Translations under genes and position numbers: made by a program
The notes under the pieces: generated by a model
Database searches by the model: none
Told to the model about the DNA's origin: nothing
Seen by the model: the letters and a program-made list of their open reading frames with translations, nothing else
Shown: one piece after another, positions 17,089 to 25,439 of the stretch
Position numbering within the stretch: the first letter of the stretch is position 1
Layout: each line of letters begins with the position of its first letter
Source: Paracoccus sp. (in: a-proteobacteria)
GTDB lineage: Bacteria; Pseudomonadota; Alphaproteobacteria; Rhodobacterales; Rhodobacteraceae
Direction: 5' to 3'
Length of the DNA: 64,000 bases
Assembly (NCBI RefSeq): GCF_030538695.1
Contig: NZ_JAUNTN010000014.1
Coordinates: forward strand, 1-64,000

Positions 17089-18485
17089 AGCAGGCTCCGG
17101 TCAGGGGCGGGGATACCGTCCAGTGCAGCGGCAAGAGGGGCCAGCGCCGGATGCGCCAGATCGCGCATGATCAGCGCCCATGTGCGCGGCATAAAGGCCA
17201 GATAGCGGCGCTTTCCGTCCTGCTGCGCCAACCGCGCGAAAATCCCCAGAATCCGCAGGTTCCGCGCCACCCCCAGCAGCGCATAGGCCGCCGCGAAGCG
17301 GTCAGGATCAGTGCCGGTCGCCGCACAATAACGGGCCATTTGCCGGGCCTCCAGCGCAGGCGGCAGATCCCGGCGCACGTCTTGCAGGACCGAGACCAGA
17401 TCATAGGCCGGATGCGCGGCAACAGCATCCTGAAAATCCAGCAACCCAAGTGGCTGATCCCCGCGCCAGATGATGTTCTCGGCATGGAAATCCCGTAAGG
17501 CGCAAACCGGCGCGACATCCGCGCAAAGCTGATCCCACAGCGCCTGAATGGCCGGGGCAACAGCATTGGCACGGGCCGGGTCCAGACCCACAGCGGGCAG
17601 GTAATGCAGACCGAACAGGCTGACCTGACGCGCCAGTTCGGCCCCGTCCAGCGACAGCACATCAGGGGCAGGGTGGCGGTGCAGTTCGACCAGAAAATCG
17701 GTGATCCGGTCATAAACCGGCACCGTCAGGGTGGGGTCTGCATCGGTCACGCGGGCCACCAGATCATCGCCAAGATCCTGCATCAGCAGCAGCCCCGCCT
17801 CTGCATCCTGCGCATAGATTTCCGGCGCGGCAAAACCTCGTTCCTGCAGCCAGCCGGTCATGGCCAGATACGGCCCGCAAGACCCCGGCGCAGCATCCAT
17901 CAGAATGGCGCATTCATCACCACGAGACAGCCTGAAATAACGCCGCGACGAGGCATCCCCGGCCAGCGCAGTCATATCTGCCGCGGCCCAACCCGAACGG
18001 TGCAGTAATACCGTTTTCTGAGCCGCCCTTTGCACAAATCCCCAATGACCCGGATCGCCCAAAAGGCTGATACTCCTTAAGTCTGGATCATCCGTCGCTG
18101 TTATCTGAACCACCAGCGCATTGTCCGGCAGGCCCTCACCCCGGTCGGGCCATTCAATCAGGGTGATGGCGCTGGAAAAAGCGTCCTCCAACCCAAGCTC
18201 GGCCAGTTCGGCGGGATCAGACAGGCGGTAAAGATCGGCATGCCAGATTTCGGAACCATCCGGGGCATCATAGGCCTGAACCAGCGTGAATGTCGGTGAA
18301 GGCACCTCGGCCCAAGGGTCGCCCAACCGGGTGCGGATCAGGGCGCGGGCAAAATGCGACTTGCCTGCACCCAGATCACCCTGCAACCGCAGGCAATCGC
18401 CGGGGCGCAGGTCAAAGGACAGGCATCGCGCCAGCATCGCGGTCAGGTCGGCATCGGCATGGGGCAGGCGGGCAAGTTCAGTCAT
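17085..18485 (-). CDS. TsaE ATPase fused to AmgK-like phosphotransferase
   Basis: A 466-residue two-domain protein. Residues 1 to about 150 are TsaE, the ATPase that helps make the t6A modification of tRNAs, with Walker A GDLGAGKS (36-43) and the PSPTFTLV and WHADLYRL segments. The rest is an aminoglycoside-phosphotransferase fold with LRDFHAENI (Brenner-like catalytic loop) and LLDFQDA (metal-binding DFx). The second domain resembles AmgK, an anomeric MurNAc/GlcNAc kinase, consistent with the MurU-like gene next to it. Such fusions are known in Rhodobacterales. It is first in the tsaE-murU-addB-addA unit. Confidence 0.9.
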   Translation of the reverse strand: MTELARLPHADADLTAMLARCLSFDLRPGDCLRLQGDLGAGKSHFARALIRTRLGDPWAEVPSPTFTLVQAYDAPDGSEIWHADLYRLSDPAELAELGLEDAFSSAITLIEWPDRGEGLPDNALVVQITATDDPDLRSISLLGDPGHWGFVQRAAQKTVLLHRSGWAAADMTALAGDASSRRYFRLSRGDECAILMDAAPGSCGPYLAMTGWLQERGFAAPEIYAQDAEAGLLLMQDLGDDLVARVTDADPTLTVPVYDRITDFLVELHRHPAPDVLSLDGAELARQVSLFGLHYLPAVGLDPARANAVAPAIQALWDQLCADVAPVCALRDFHAENIIWRGDQPLGLLDFQDAVAAHPAYDLVSVLQDVRRDLPPALEARQMARYCAATGTDPDRFAAAYALLGVARNLRILGIFARLAQQDGKRRYLAFMPRTWALIMRDLAHPALAPLAAALDGIPAPDRSLL

Positions 18486-18521
18486 ACCCTGCTTCTAGCG
18501 CAGCCGCCGTCTGGTGCAAGC

Positions 18522-20306
18522 CTAATGCCGGGCGCCGGGCCGCGCCGCCGAAGTCACAAGAACCGGGCGCAAATCCTGATCCTGCTGGATCGCTTGCGTA
18601 TCAACGGCAAATTGCAGGCTGAGATGGTATTCATCACCTTCGACCCCTGCAAATGCTTCGCCTTCAAGCTGCATCGAAAACGCCTCGATCAACTGGCTGC
18701 CCAAGCCGGTGCCTTCGGCGGCAATCGCACCCGGACCCATGGAATTGGCGATGCTCAGGGTGGCGCGGCCCGCCTCTGCGTCGGTTTCCAGACGCACCCG
18801 GACCCAGGGGTTGCTGTGCCCCTCGGGCGTTCCGGCATATTTCAACGCGTTGGTAAATGCCTCGGTCGCCAGCAACGACAGCGGCACCGCCTGATCGGGC
18901 AGCAGGGTCAGCGGGTCAAGCTGGGTTTCCACGCGCATACCAGACCCGGCCTCGACCTGCGCATTGACCATCTGGTTGATGATGTCCCCGATCAGCCGGT
19001 CGGCATCGACCTTATCCAGATGTTCAGCCTGATACAGATTGCGGTAAATCGTCGCCAGCGAGGCCACCCGGTCCTGCACGCTGCGTAGCACCCGTTTGGC
19101 GTCAGGATCGTCGATCATCCGGGTTTGCATGTTGATGATCGAGGCGATCAGTTGCAGGTTGTTCTTGACCCGGTGGTGAACCTCTTTCAGCAGAACGGTT
19201 TTTTCGTTAACGGCAGCCTCCATCGCGGCCTCATCCCGCATCAGGATGCGGGCCATGTTGGAAAAAGTCTGCGACACGTCGGCAATCTCGGCCGGGGCGC
19301 TTTTCAGCACCGGTGGGGCCTGATCCCGGTTGCCGATGGCAAAGCGGCGCATCTGGCCGCGCAACTCCGAAATATGGCGCAAAACCAGCCGGTAAACAGC
19401 GAAATAGGCCACCGCAAGCGAGGAAATCCACAGCAAAATCGGCACCAGAATCGCGGATAATTTGGCAAGCTCAAAGGTCATCATGCCGCTTTGCGCGGGC
19501 ATCCAGACGCCAAGCGCATAGACCAGCCCCGGCACCACCGGCACCACGGAATAGACCAGCTCTTCGCCGCCATTCGCCCGCGACCGGAATGTGGTATCCG
19601 TATGAAGATTCAGCGTGTTCAGCGGCTTGCCCACAGGCAACAGCGCAGTAATCGCGGCGTTGTCATCGCTGAAAGCCGTCAGCACATCACCGTTCTGATT
19701 AAACGTCATGATCTGTGCATCGTCATCATTAGCCAGAATCGCATGGGTCGAACGCAGCAATTCCTGCGAAACGCTGACCGCAGTATAACCGATCAGATTG
19801 CGGCCCTGATACAGTGGTTGCGAAACCACAACCATGTCACGCGTCGGCACCAGCGCGTTTTCCACCCGCGAAATCAGCGTGCCGGGGCTGCGCATGAATT
19901 GTTCGTAATGCGGCGATTGGGCCGAGTTCATCTCGGCACCGGAATTGCAGGTGGATGTGCCGTCCAGCCCGGTAAAGCCTGCATAGATATAGGTGGCGCT
20001 GCGCTCGACAAAACTGCGCATCATATCCGAGCATTTTTCCGGCTCATCCAGCGTTTCCAGAACTGCCGGGCCAAGCGCGTCAGCGGTGCCAAGCGCGCTT
20101 TGCAGCAGGGCGCGTTCCCCCGCCGCCGCCGCCGAGGTGCGCCCCAGCAGCGCGACTTCGGCGCTGTGTTCAGCCTCGGCAGACAGGTTCAGCGTCTGCA
20201 CGACCGAGATCAGCCCGATCGGCAGGATCGCCACGGAAATCAGCGTGGCCAGACGAAAGCCAAGACCCTTGGTGAACTCGAACTTGTCGCGGATGAACTG
20301 GCGCAT
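18522..20306 (-). CDS. Membrane sensor histidine kinase (HisKA_2 type), predicted general stress response kinase
   Basis: A 594-residue sensor: one membrane helix at about 18-38, a periplasmic domain to about 280, a second helix at about 283-307, a HAMP-like linker, then a HisKA_2 phosphoacceptor (LLKEVHHRVKNNLQ, His377/378) and an ATPase domain with TEAFTNALKYA (N box) and GTGLGSQ (G box). HisKA_2/HWE kinases are the usual partners of PhyR. It lies 6 bases after ecfG, so it is part of the nepR-ecfG operon and probably phosphorylates PhyR. The two cysteines in the periplasmic part (near residues 92 and 120) could sense redox state; that is speculation. Confidence 0.9.
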   Translation of the reverse strand: MRQFIRDKFEFTKGLGFRLATLISVAILPIGLISVVQTLNLSAEAEHSAEVALLGRTSAAAAGERALLQSALGTADALGPAVLETLDEPEKCSDMMRSFVERSATYIYAGFTGLDGTSTCNSGAEMNSAQSPHYEQFMRSPGTLISRVENALVPTRDMVVVSQPLYQGRNLIGYTAVSVSQELLRSTHAILANDDDAQIMTFNQNGDVLTAFSDDNAAITALLPVGKPLNTLNLHTDTTFRSRANGGEELVYSVVPVVPGLVYALGVWMPAQSGMMTFELAKLSAILVPILLWISSLAVAYFAVYRLVLRHISELRGQMRRFAIGNRDQAPPVLKSAPAEIADVSQTFSNMARILMRDEAAMEAAVNEKTVLLKEVHHRVKNNLQLIASIINMQTRMIDDPDAKRVLRSVQDRVASLATIYRNLYQAEHLDKVDADRLIGDIINQMVNAQVEAGSGMRVETQLDPLTLLPDQAVPLSLLATEAFTNALKYAGTPEGHSNPWVRVRLETDAEAGRATLSIANSMGPGAIAAEGTGLGSQLIEAFSMQLEGEAFAGVEGDEYHLSLQFAVDTQAIQQDQDLRPVLVTSAARPGARH

Positions 20307-20312
20307 CGGAAC

Positions 20313-20897
20313 CTAGCGCGAGACGGGAAGGCTTGCCCCCATCACCGCCAGCGTGGCGGGATCGGTCATTTCCAGCTCCTCGCCCTCCTCCAGATGCAGC
20401 AATTCGGCCAGACGGCGACGGCCACGATTGGCACGGGATTTCACGGTGCCAACGGCAACGCCGGTCATGTTCGCGGCTTCCTCATAGGAAAAGCCGGATG
20501 CGCCGACCAGAATTAACGCTTCGCGCTGCTCATCGGGAAGCTGCGCAAAGGCCGTGCGAAAGTCGTTCATTGCAAGGCGGCCATCATGTTCGGGCCGGGT
20601 TGCCTGACGCGCGGCGTGGATGCCGTCGCTGTCGCTGACCTCTCGCTTCGTCTTGCGTCGGGCGGAATAAAAAGTATTGCGCAGAATGGTAAACAGCCAT
20701 GCCCGCAGGTTCGTGCCGGCCTGAAATTTGTCCATATTCGTCCAGGCCTTGACGATGCAATCCTGAACCAGATCATCCGCCGCAGCCCCTTCACGGGTCA
20801 GCGACAGGGCAAAGGCACGCAGCGCGGGCAGATGCTCGACCAGCTCATCGCGGGGATCACCATGAACCTGCTTGGCCGTCACATTTTTCGTGGTCAT
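20313..20897 (-). CDS. ecfG: EcfG-type RNA polymerase sigma factor of the general stress response
   Basis: A 194-residue ECF sigma factor with region 2 (AADDLVQDCIVKAWTNMDKF, GTNLRAWLFTILRN) and region 4 (LPDEQREALILVGASGFSYEEAANMTGVAVGTVKSR). The region 2-4 sequences are those of the ECF15/EcfG group, which drives the alphaproteobacterial general stress response. It is held inactive by NepR, whose gene lies 7 bases upstream. No zinc-binding anti-sigma gene is adjacent, as expected for this group. Confidence 0.95.
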   Translation of the reverse strand: MTTKNVTAKQVHGDPRDELVEHLPALRAFALSLTREGAAADDLVQDCIVKAWTNMDKFQAGTNLRAWLFTILRNTFYSARRKTKREVSDSDGIHAARQATRPEHDGRLAMNDFRTAFAQLPDEQREALILVGASGFSYEEAANMTGVAVGTVKSRANRGRRRLAELLHLEEGEELEMTDPATLAVMGASLPVSR

Positions 20898-20904
20898 GCG
20901 GTTT

Positions 20905-21063
20905 TCAATCCTGCTCGCGCAATTGCTGAAGAAGCGCCAGGAAACGGTCCGGCACTTCCTGAGTCACATCCTGTTGATAAACGCGGCGAAGGTTTTCGTC
21001 GATTTGCTGTTCGATTGCTGCCCGTTTGCGTTCTTCACGCTTTGTATTCATTTCCTTAAACAT
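20905..21063 (-). CDS. nepR: NepR anti-sigma factor (short gene)
   Basis: A 52-residue protein read from ATG 21063 to TGA 20905. Its core IDENLRRVYQQDVTQEVPD followed by RFLALLQQLR is the NepR signature, two short helices that grip EcfG. It begins with a basic MFKEMNTKREERKR tail; an alternative ATG lies four codons in. When PhyR is phosphorylated, its sigma-like domain takes NepR away and frees EcfG. The gene lies just upstream of ecfG and divergent from phyR, the standard arrangement. It is short enough to be lost with common length cut-offs. Confidence 0.93.
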   Translation of the reverse strand: MFKEMNTKREERKRAAIEQQIDENLRRVYQQDVTQEVPDRFLALLQQLREQD

Positions 21064-21089
21064 CCGATCATCTTGTGCGCACGGGATAT

Positions 21090-21115
21090 AACCGTTACCT
21101 ATCCGACACGGTTCC
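21090..21115 (-). promoter_or_regulatory. EcfG-type promoter of nepR-ecfG
   Basis: On the minus strand GGAAC (complement of 21111-21115) is followed after 17 bases by GGTT (complement of 21090-21093). The consensus for EcfG promoters is GGAAC, 16-17 bases, CGTT, so there is one mismatch. It lies 27 bases upstream of the nepR start and implies autoregulation of the module. Confidence 0.7.
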
Positions 21116-21143
21116 GAGGCTATAGTGTTTTTTTGGGGTTCAT

Positions 21144-21947
21144 ATGACCGCTGCTGCTGACCTTGCCCAAGCTATCGGGCGCGAACTTCCTTATCTGCGC
21201 CGCTATGCGCGGGCGTTGACCGGCAGTCAGACCGCCGGTGACAATTATGCTGCTGCAACGCTGGATGCCATTCTGGCCGACCGCAGCCTGATGGATGGTG
21301 AGGAAACCCGGATCGCCCTGTTCCGCACCTTTCACGCCATCTGGCAAAGCTCGGGCCAGCCTGTTGCCGGCGAGGAGCGCAGCGCACGCGAGGAGCGGGC
21401 GCAGGCCTATCTGACCGGGCTGACCCCCAATTCGCGTGAGGCGCTGCTGCTGCGCACCATCGAAGAACTGCGTTACGACCAGATTGCCCGTGTCATGGGT
21501 GTTGAACAGGCCGAAGCCGAAGAACTGATCCGCATTGCGCTGGATGAAATGGGCCGGGCAATTTCCGGCAAAGTCATGGTGATCGAGGATGAAACCATCA
21601 TCGCCATGGATCTGAAGGGCATCGTTCAGGCCATGGGCCATCAGGTGACGGGTATCGCCCGCACCCATTCGGCGGCGATCAAGCTGGCCGGGGAACAGCG
21701 CCCGGACCTGATTCTTGCCGACATTCAGCTTGCCGATGGCTCGTCAGGGATCGACGCGGTGAATGAATTGCTGGACAGCATGGGCGAAATGCCGGTGATT
21801 TTCATTACCGCCTTCCCCGAGCGCCTGCTGACCGGCGACCGCCCGGAACCGGCTTTCCTGATCTCGAAACCCTATTCGGAAGAACAGGTGCGTTCGGCGG
21901 TCAGTCAGGCCATGTTCTTTGCGTCCTCGGATGAGATCAAGCTGTAA
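21144..21947 (+). CDS. phyR: PhyR response regulator (sigma-like domain plus receiver)
   Basis: A 267-residue anti-anti-sigma regulator. Residues 1 to about 135 mimic an ECF sigma factor (LPYLRRYARALTGSQTAGDNY, then LTPNSREALLLRTIEELRYDQIARVM), and the C-terminal half is a receiver (VMVIEDETIIAMDL, phosphoacceptor Asp in LILADIQLADG, conserved Thr in FITAFPE and Lys in ISKPY). After phosphorylation the sigma-like part binds NepR. It is divergent from nepR-ecfG-kinase, and its stop abuts the stop of the yihY gene. Confidence 0.96.
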   Translation: MTAAADLAQAIGRELPYLRRYARALTGSQTAGDNYAAATLDAILADRSLMDGEETRIALFRTFHAIWQSSGQPVAGEERSAREERAQAYLTGLTPNSREALLLRTIEELRYDQIARVMGVEQAEAEELIRIALDEMGRAISGKVMVIEDETIIAMDLKGIVQAMGHQVTGIARTHSAAIKLAGEQRPDLILADIQLADGSSGIDAVNELLDSMGEMPVIFITAFPERLLTGDRPEPAFLISKPYSEEQVRSAVSQAMFFASSDEIKL

Positions 21948-22823
21948 TCATGCAGTTTTTTGCGGCTCGCGCCTTGCGGCGCGGGCGGCAGCAATGCGCT
22001 TGCGGCGGTCCAGCTCTACATTGATGACCGCCCCCAAAAGCACAGAAAACCCCGCCAGATAGAACCACATCAACAGCGCGATCACCGCCCCGATCGAACC
22101 ATAAATCCGGTTATAGTTGCTGAAACTGGCCAGATATTGCGACAGTGCCAGCGAGGCCAGCGCCCATGCCAGTGCCGCAAACAGCGCCCCGCCGGTAAAC
22201 AGCGGCGTGCGCGGGGTTTTGACGTTGGGGCCATAGCGGTAGAGGATGCCAATACCGATCAGCACAATCAGGAACATCCCGGCCCAGGGCAGATAAGAGA
22301 TCAGCGCCACCCGCAGCGGGCTGAACGGCACCAGATTCAGCACGACCGGCACCACCACGATCACCACCAGCCCCATCAGCACGACGCCAAGGATGGCCAG
22401 CGTCAGCATATAGGCCAGCAAAAAGCCGAAAATCGTCGAATGTGACCGCACCCCATAGGCCGCATTCAGCCCGTTAATCAGCCCCATCACCCCAGCCCTT
22501 GCCGAAACCGTCGCAATCAGGATCGACAGCGCCGACGCCCAGCCAAGCCCACCACCGCCCGCCGTGGACATCAGCGCACTGAGCTGCGAATGAAGGATTT
22601 CAGCGGCTTGCGTAGGGATAAACTCCTCTGCAACCTGCATATATTCCAGAATGACGATTGGATCGAGCCAGAGGCTCCAGAGCGCGATGATCGCAGCCAG
22701 GCCGGGAAAGACCGCAAACATCGCGTAAAAGGCGACACCGGCGGCAATTAACGTCATATGGATCTTGTCCATCCGCTCGATCAGGGCGGCGATAAATTGC
22801 CATATATCGCGCAGCAGGGGCAT
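21948..22823 (-). CDS. YihY/virulence factor BrkB family membrane protein
   Basis: A 291-residue inner-membrane protein with about six hydrophobic segments. The N-terminal LIERMDKIHMTLIAAGVAFY and the late YGSIGAVIALLMWFYLAGF stretch are the YihY/BrkB (once called RNase BN) signature. Its role in bacteria is not settled. A basic tail closes the protein. It follows dnaQ on the same strand after 67 bases. Confidence 0.9.
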   Translation of the reverse strand: MPLLRDIWQFIAALIERMDKIHMTLIAAGVAFYAMFAVFPGLAAIIALWSLWLDPIVILEYMQVAEEFIPTQAAEILHSQLSALMSTAGGGGLGWASALSILIATVSARAGVMGLINGLNAAYGVRSHSTIFGFLLAYMLTLAILGVVLMGLVVIVVVPVVLNLVPFSPLRVALISYLPWAGMFLIVLIGIGILYRYGPNVKTPRTPLFTGGALFAALAWALASLALSQYLASFSNYNRIYGSIGAVIALLMWFYLAGFSVLLGAVINVELDRRKRIAAARAARREPQKTA

Positions 22824-22890
22824 GGTGGTCCTTTTAGGGTTGCTGGCTGCATTGTGGGGAAAGCGTCCGGGGCGGGCAAACCCGCAGCCG

Positions 22891-23592
22891 TCAGGAATAG
22901 CGGTTCCAGATCGCTGCTTCGCCTATTTTGGCGATAAATCCGGCATGAGCCTCGGCCTCGGCTTCGGTCAGGCGCGGGGGCAGCGGGGCAGGGCGGGGCT
23001 GACGTGGGGTCATTGGGCCGGTCTGGACCGTTTGGGTTTCGGTCTTTTCCTGCGGCTGGTCCAGCACCAGATCCGGCTGGCGGCCGCCGATCAGCTCCAG
23101 ATAGACCTCGGCCAGCAGTTCCGAGTCAAGCAGCGCCCCGTGCAGCGTCCGGTTCGAGTTGTCGATACCAAAGCGGCGGCACAGCGCATCCAGCGTTGCG
23201 GGTGAACCGGGAAAGCGATCCCGCGCCAGCATCAGCGTATCCAACGCCCGTGGCGCAGCAATTTCGGGGTGGCCCGCCTTTTTCAGTTCAAAGTTCAGAA
23301 ACTTCATGTCGAAACTGGCATTGTGGATGACCAGCCGCGAATCCATTCCAATGAAATCCCTGAAATCCTGCGCAATTTCAGCAAACCTGGGCTTATCGGC
23401 CAGAAACTCATCACCAAGACCATGAACCGCGAAAGCCTCGGCCGGCATCGACCGTTCGGGGTTGATATATTGGTGATAGGTGCGGCCCGTCGGCAAATGG
23501 TTCAGCAGTTCGATCGCGCCGATTTCAACGATGCGGTCGCCGGTGACGGGATCAAAGCCGGTGGTTTCAGTATCCAGAACGATCTCACGCAT
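22891..23592 (-). CDS. dnaQ: DNA polymerase III epsilon subunit (3'-5' proofreading exonuclease)
   Basis: A 233-residue DEDDh exonuclease: ExoI LDTETTG (Asp7, Glu9), Exo[13 protein letters not shown] and Exo[17 protein letters not shown]. The C-terminal proline-rich tail ending in a short helix would bind the polymerase alpha subunit, as in other epsilon subunits. The start overlaps the 3' end of coaE by 8 bases. The aroE-coaE-dnaQ order beside the origin is conserved in alphaproteobacteria. Confidence 0.96.
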   Translation of the reverse strand: MREIVLDTETTGFDPVTGDRIVEIGAIELLNHLPTGRTYHQYINPERSMPAEAFAVHGLGDEFLADKPRFAEIAQDFRDFIGMDSRLVIHNASFDMKFLNFELKKAGHPEIAAPRALDTLMLARDRFPGSPATLDALCRRFGIDNSNRTLHGALLDSELLAEVYLELIGGRQPDLVLDQPQEKTETQTVQTGPMTPRQPRPAPLPPRLTEAEAEAHAGFIAKIGEAAIWNRYS

Positions 23593-24169
23593 CGGGCTGT
23601 CCTGTCAGTTCGGCATAAATGGCACGGACCGCCTTGCGGGCGCTGTCCATGTCATTGGTCGGGATGATGTAATCGGCACGGGCACGTTTCTCGGCGTCCG
23701 GCATCTGACGGGACAGGATCAAATCAAGCTGCTGTGCCGTCATCGTGCCACGCGCCAGCACGCGTTGCCGCTGAATATCCGCAGGGGCAGATACGACTGC
23801 CGTAGCGTCCATCTCGGCATCCGCTCCGGTTTCAAACAACAGTGGAATATCCAGCACCGCCAGCGGGGCCGTGACATGCGCCCGGAATGCTGCACGATCC
23901 GCCGCAACCAGCGGATGCACGATAGCTTCCAGCCGTTTCAACGCCGCCGGATCAGCCGCCAGTGCTGCTTTCAACGCCTGACGGTCCACGCCAGCGGGGC
24001 CGGTGGTGCCGGGAAAAGCAGTCTCGACCGCCTGAACCGCAGGGCCTTGGTAAAGCCGATGCACTGCCGCATCGGCATCCCAGACGGGGCAACCAAGTTC
24101 AGTAAACATCCCTGCGGTGGTTGATTTCCCCATGCCGATCGAGCCGGTCAGGCCAAGAAAACAGGTCAT
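23585..24169 (-). CDS. coaE: Dephospho-CoA kinase
   Basis: A 194-residue P-loop kinase, last step of coenzyme A synthesis. Walker A is [12 protein letters not shown] at the N-terminus; the [10 protein letters not shown] segment and the DIPLLFETG strand are typical of CoaE. It overlaps aroE upstream by 4 bases and dnaQ downstream by 8, so the three genes form a tight unit. Confidence 0.96.
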   Translation of the reverse strand: MTCFLGLTGSIGMGKSTTAGMFTELGCPVWDADAAVHRLYQGPAVQAVETAFPGTTGPAGVDRQALKAALAADPAALKRLEAIVHPLVAADRAAFRAHVTAPLAVLDIPLLFETGADAEMDATAVVSAPADIQRQRVLARGTMTAQQLDLILSRQMPDAEKRARADYIIPTNDMDSARKAVRAIYAELTGQPDA

Positions 24170-25032
24170 GCCAACACGGCCTGACGCAAATCTTCATCCA
24201 CCTCGGGACGGGTGCCAAACCAGCGTTCAAAGCCCGGCGCGGCCTGATGCAGCAGCATCCCAAGCCCATCCACGATTTCGCAGCCACGGGCGCGGGCTTC
24301 CAGCAAGAAGGGCGTATCCAGCGGCGTATAGACCAGATCCGTGACCAGCGTGCCGGGGGCCAGCGCATCCATCGGCACCCGCAGCGGCGGCTTGCCCGTC
24401 ATACCCATCGAGGTCGCATTCACAACCGTGGTTGCGCCCTCCATCATATTGCCGACCTGCGCCCAGTCATAAACCACGACGCGGGCGCCGAACTCGGCCT
24501 TGATCTGTTCCGCCCGAACACGGGTGCGGTTGGCGATCCGCAGCTCGGTCACGCCAGCTTCCAGCAGCGAGGCCACCACCGCCCGCGCAGCACCACCCGC
24601 ACCAATCAGAGCGGTCGGGCCAAGTTCAGGAATCCAGCCCGGTGCCATCTGGCGAATATTGGCAATAAAACCGTAACCGTCTGTATTATCAGCGTGAATC
24701 TTTCCATCTGGCCGAAAGATCAACGTATTCGCAGCCCCGATCAGCGCCGCCCGGTCGGTGACAATATCAGCCAGCGCCAAAACTGCCTCTTTATGCGGGA
24801 TGGTGACATTTGCACCGACAAAGCCCATCCGTGGCATGGCGTGCAGCACTTCGGCCAGATGATCGTGCTGGATGGGAAGCGGGACGTAATGACCGGGAAT
24901 GTTGTAACGGTCCAACCAGTGCTGATGCAGAACGGGTGAACGGGAATGAGCCACCGGCCAGCCAATCACTCCGGCAAGCGGGATCTGGGCCAGTGGTTGC
25001 GGATCAGGCAGGGGCGCGGTCTGGTTCGGCAT
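24166..25032 (-). CDS. aroE: Shikimate dehydrogenase (housekeeping)
   Basis: A 288-residue NADPH-dependent enzyme that reduces 3-dehydroshikimate to shikimate in aromatic amino acid synthesis. All canonical motifs are intact: PVAHSRSP (substrate hydroxyls), NVTIPHKE (catalytic Lys), ADNTDGYGF (catalytic Asp) and GAGGAAR (NADP binding). The ATG at 25032 is chosen because the conserved domain starts 20 residues later and longer starts would translate across the DnaA-box region. The ribosome binding site is weak. Compare the diverged paralogue at 6526-7323. Confidence 0.96.
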   Translation of the reverse strand: MPNQTAPLPDPQPLAQIPLAGVIGWPVAHSRSPVLHQHWLDRYNIPGHYVPLPIQHDHLAEVLHAMPRMGFVGANVTIPHKEAVLALADIVTDRAALIGAANTLIFRPDGKIHADNTDGYGFIANIRQMAPGWIPELGPTALIGAGGAARAVVASLLEAGVTELRIANRTRVRAEQIKAEFGARVVVYDWAQVGNMMEGATTVVNATSMGMTGKPPLRVPMDALAPGTLVTDLVYTPLDTPFLLEARARGCEIVDGLGMLLHQAAPGFERWFGTRPEVDEDLRQAVLA

Positions 25033-25439
25033 CTTGGTCAAATTGATAACCTTTGTGCAGGCATCTGAAAAGCCCGGATCGGGACAGATTTGTGGATAAC
25101 TGCGTGGGAAAGCCGGGGGCAGATCAGGGGGCAAGAAAGGCAGTGGAAAAGTCGCAAGAACCAAGGTGGAACGAGACAGGTTTGTCCACATGGGGAAAGA
25201 TACGTGGCAGAGAATGGCAAACCTGTGGATAATCTTTCACAAGCGTAGTTATCAACAGGCTTTCCCCTGGCTATCGCAATGATAATATTAACAAATAAGG
25301 ATTATTCACAAGTCTGTAAGGAAACTGTCCCGAACCTCGGCATTGTGTGAAAATATGCGGAAAATGCTTGAATCCCGCCATCCACAGGGCCAAACATCAT
25401 CAACATCTTTTCTTTCTTTTTCTTTTATTAGGGACCGGA
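25033..25439. other. oriC: Predicted chromosomal replication origin (oriC), only long gene-free gap
   Basis: This gap of about 400 bases between the divergent aroE and hemJ holds DnaA boxes: TGTGGATAA at 25091-25099 and 25224-25232 (perfect, reverse orientation), TTGTCCACA at 25192-25200, TTATCAACA at 25249-25257 and TTATTCACA at 25302-25310 (one mismatch each). An AT-rich stretch at 25279-25306, in contrast to the GC-rich surroundings, could be the unwinding element. Left-hand genes run mostly leftward and right-hand genes mostly rightward. The neighbourhood (aroE, coaE, dnaQ; rho, mnmE, mnmG, rsmG, parAB; parS sites) is that of known alphaproteobacterial origins. One GANTC methylation site occurs at 25370-25374. 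Confidence 0.88.

Noticed and set aside
21951..21995. Terminator between phyR and yihY
   Set aside because: There is a GC hairpin in the last codons of yihY, but the T-run precedes the stem on the plus strand and is an A-run after it on the minus strand, so it does not have terminator geometry.
25033..25191. N-terminal extension of aroE into the intergenic gap
   Set aside because: The extra 53 codons have no AroE similarity and cover a DnaA box; ATG 25032 fits the family length.
25347..25439. Upstream start of hemJ at 25347
   Set aside because: It adds 31 residues not found in the family and has no ribosome binding site, while ATG 25440 has AGGGA well placed.
25033..25439. CtrA box (TTAA-N7-TTAA) in oriC
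   Set aside because: TTAACAAATAAGGATTA at the AT-rich stretch looks similar but the second half-site does not match.
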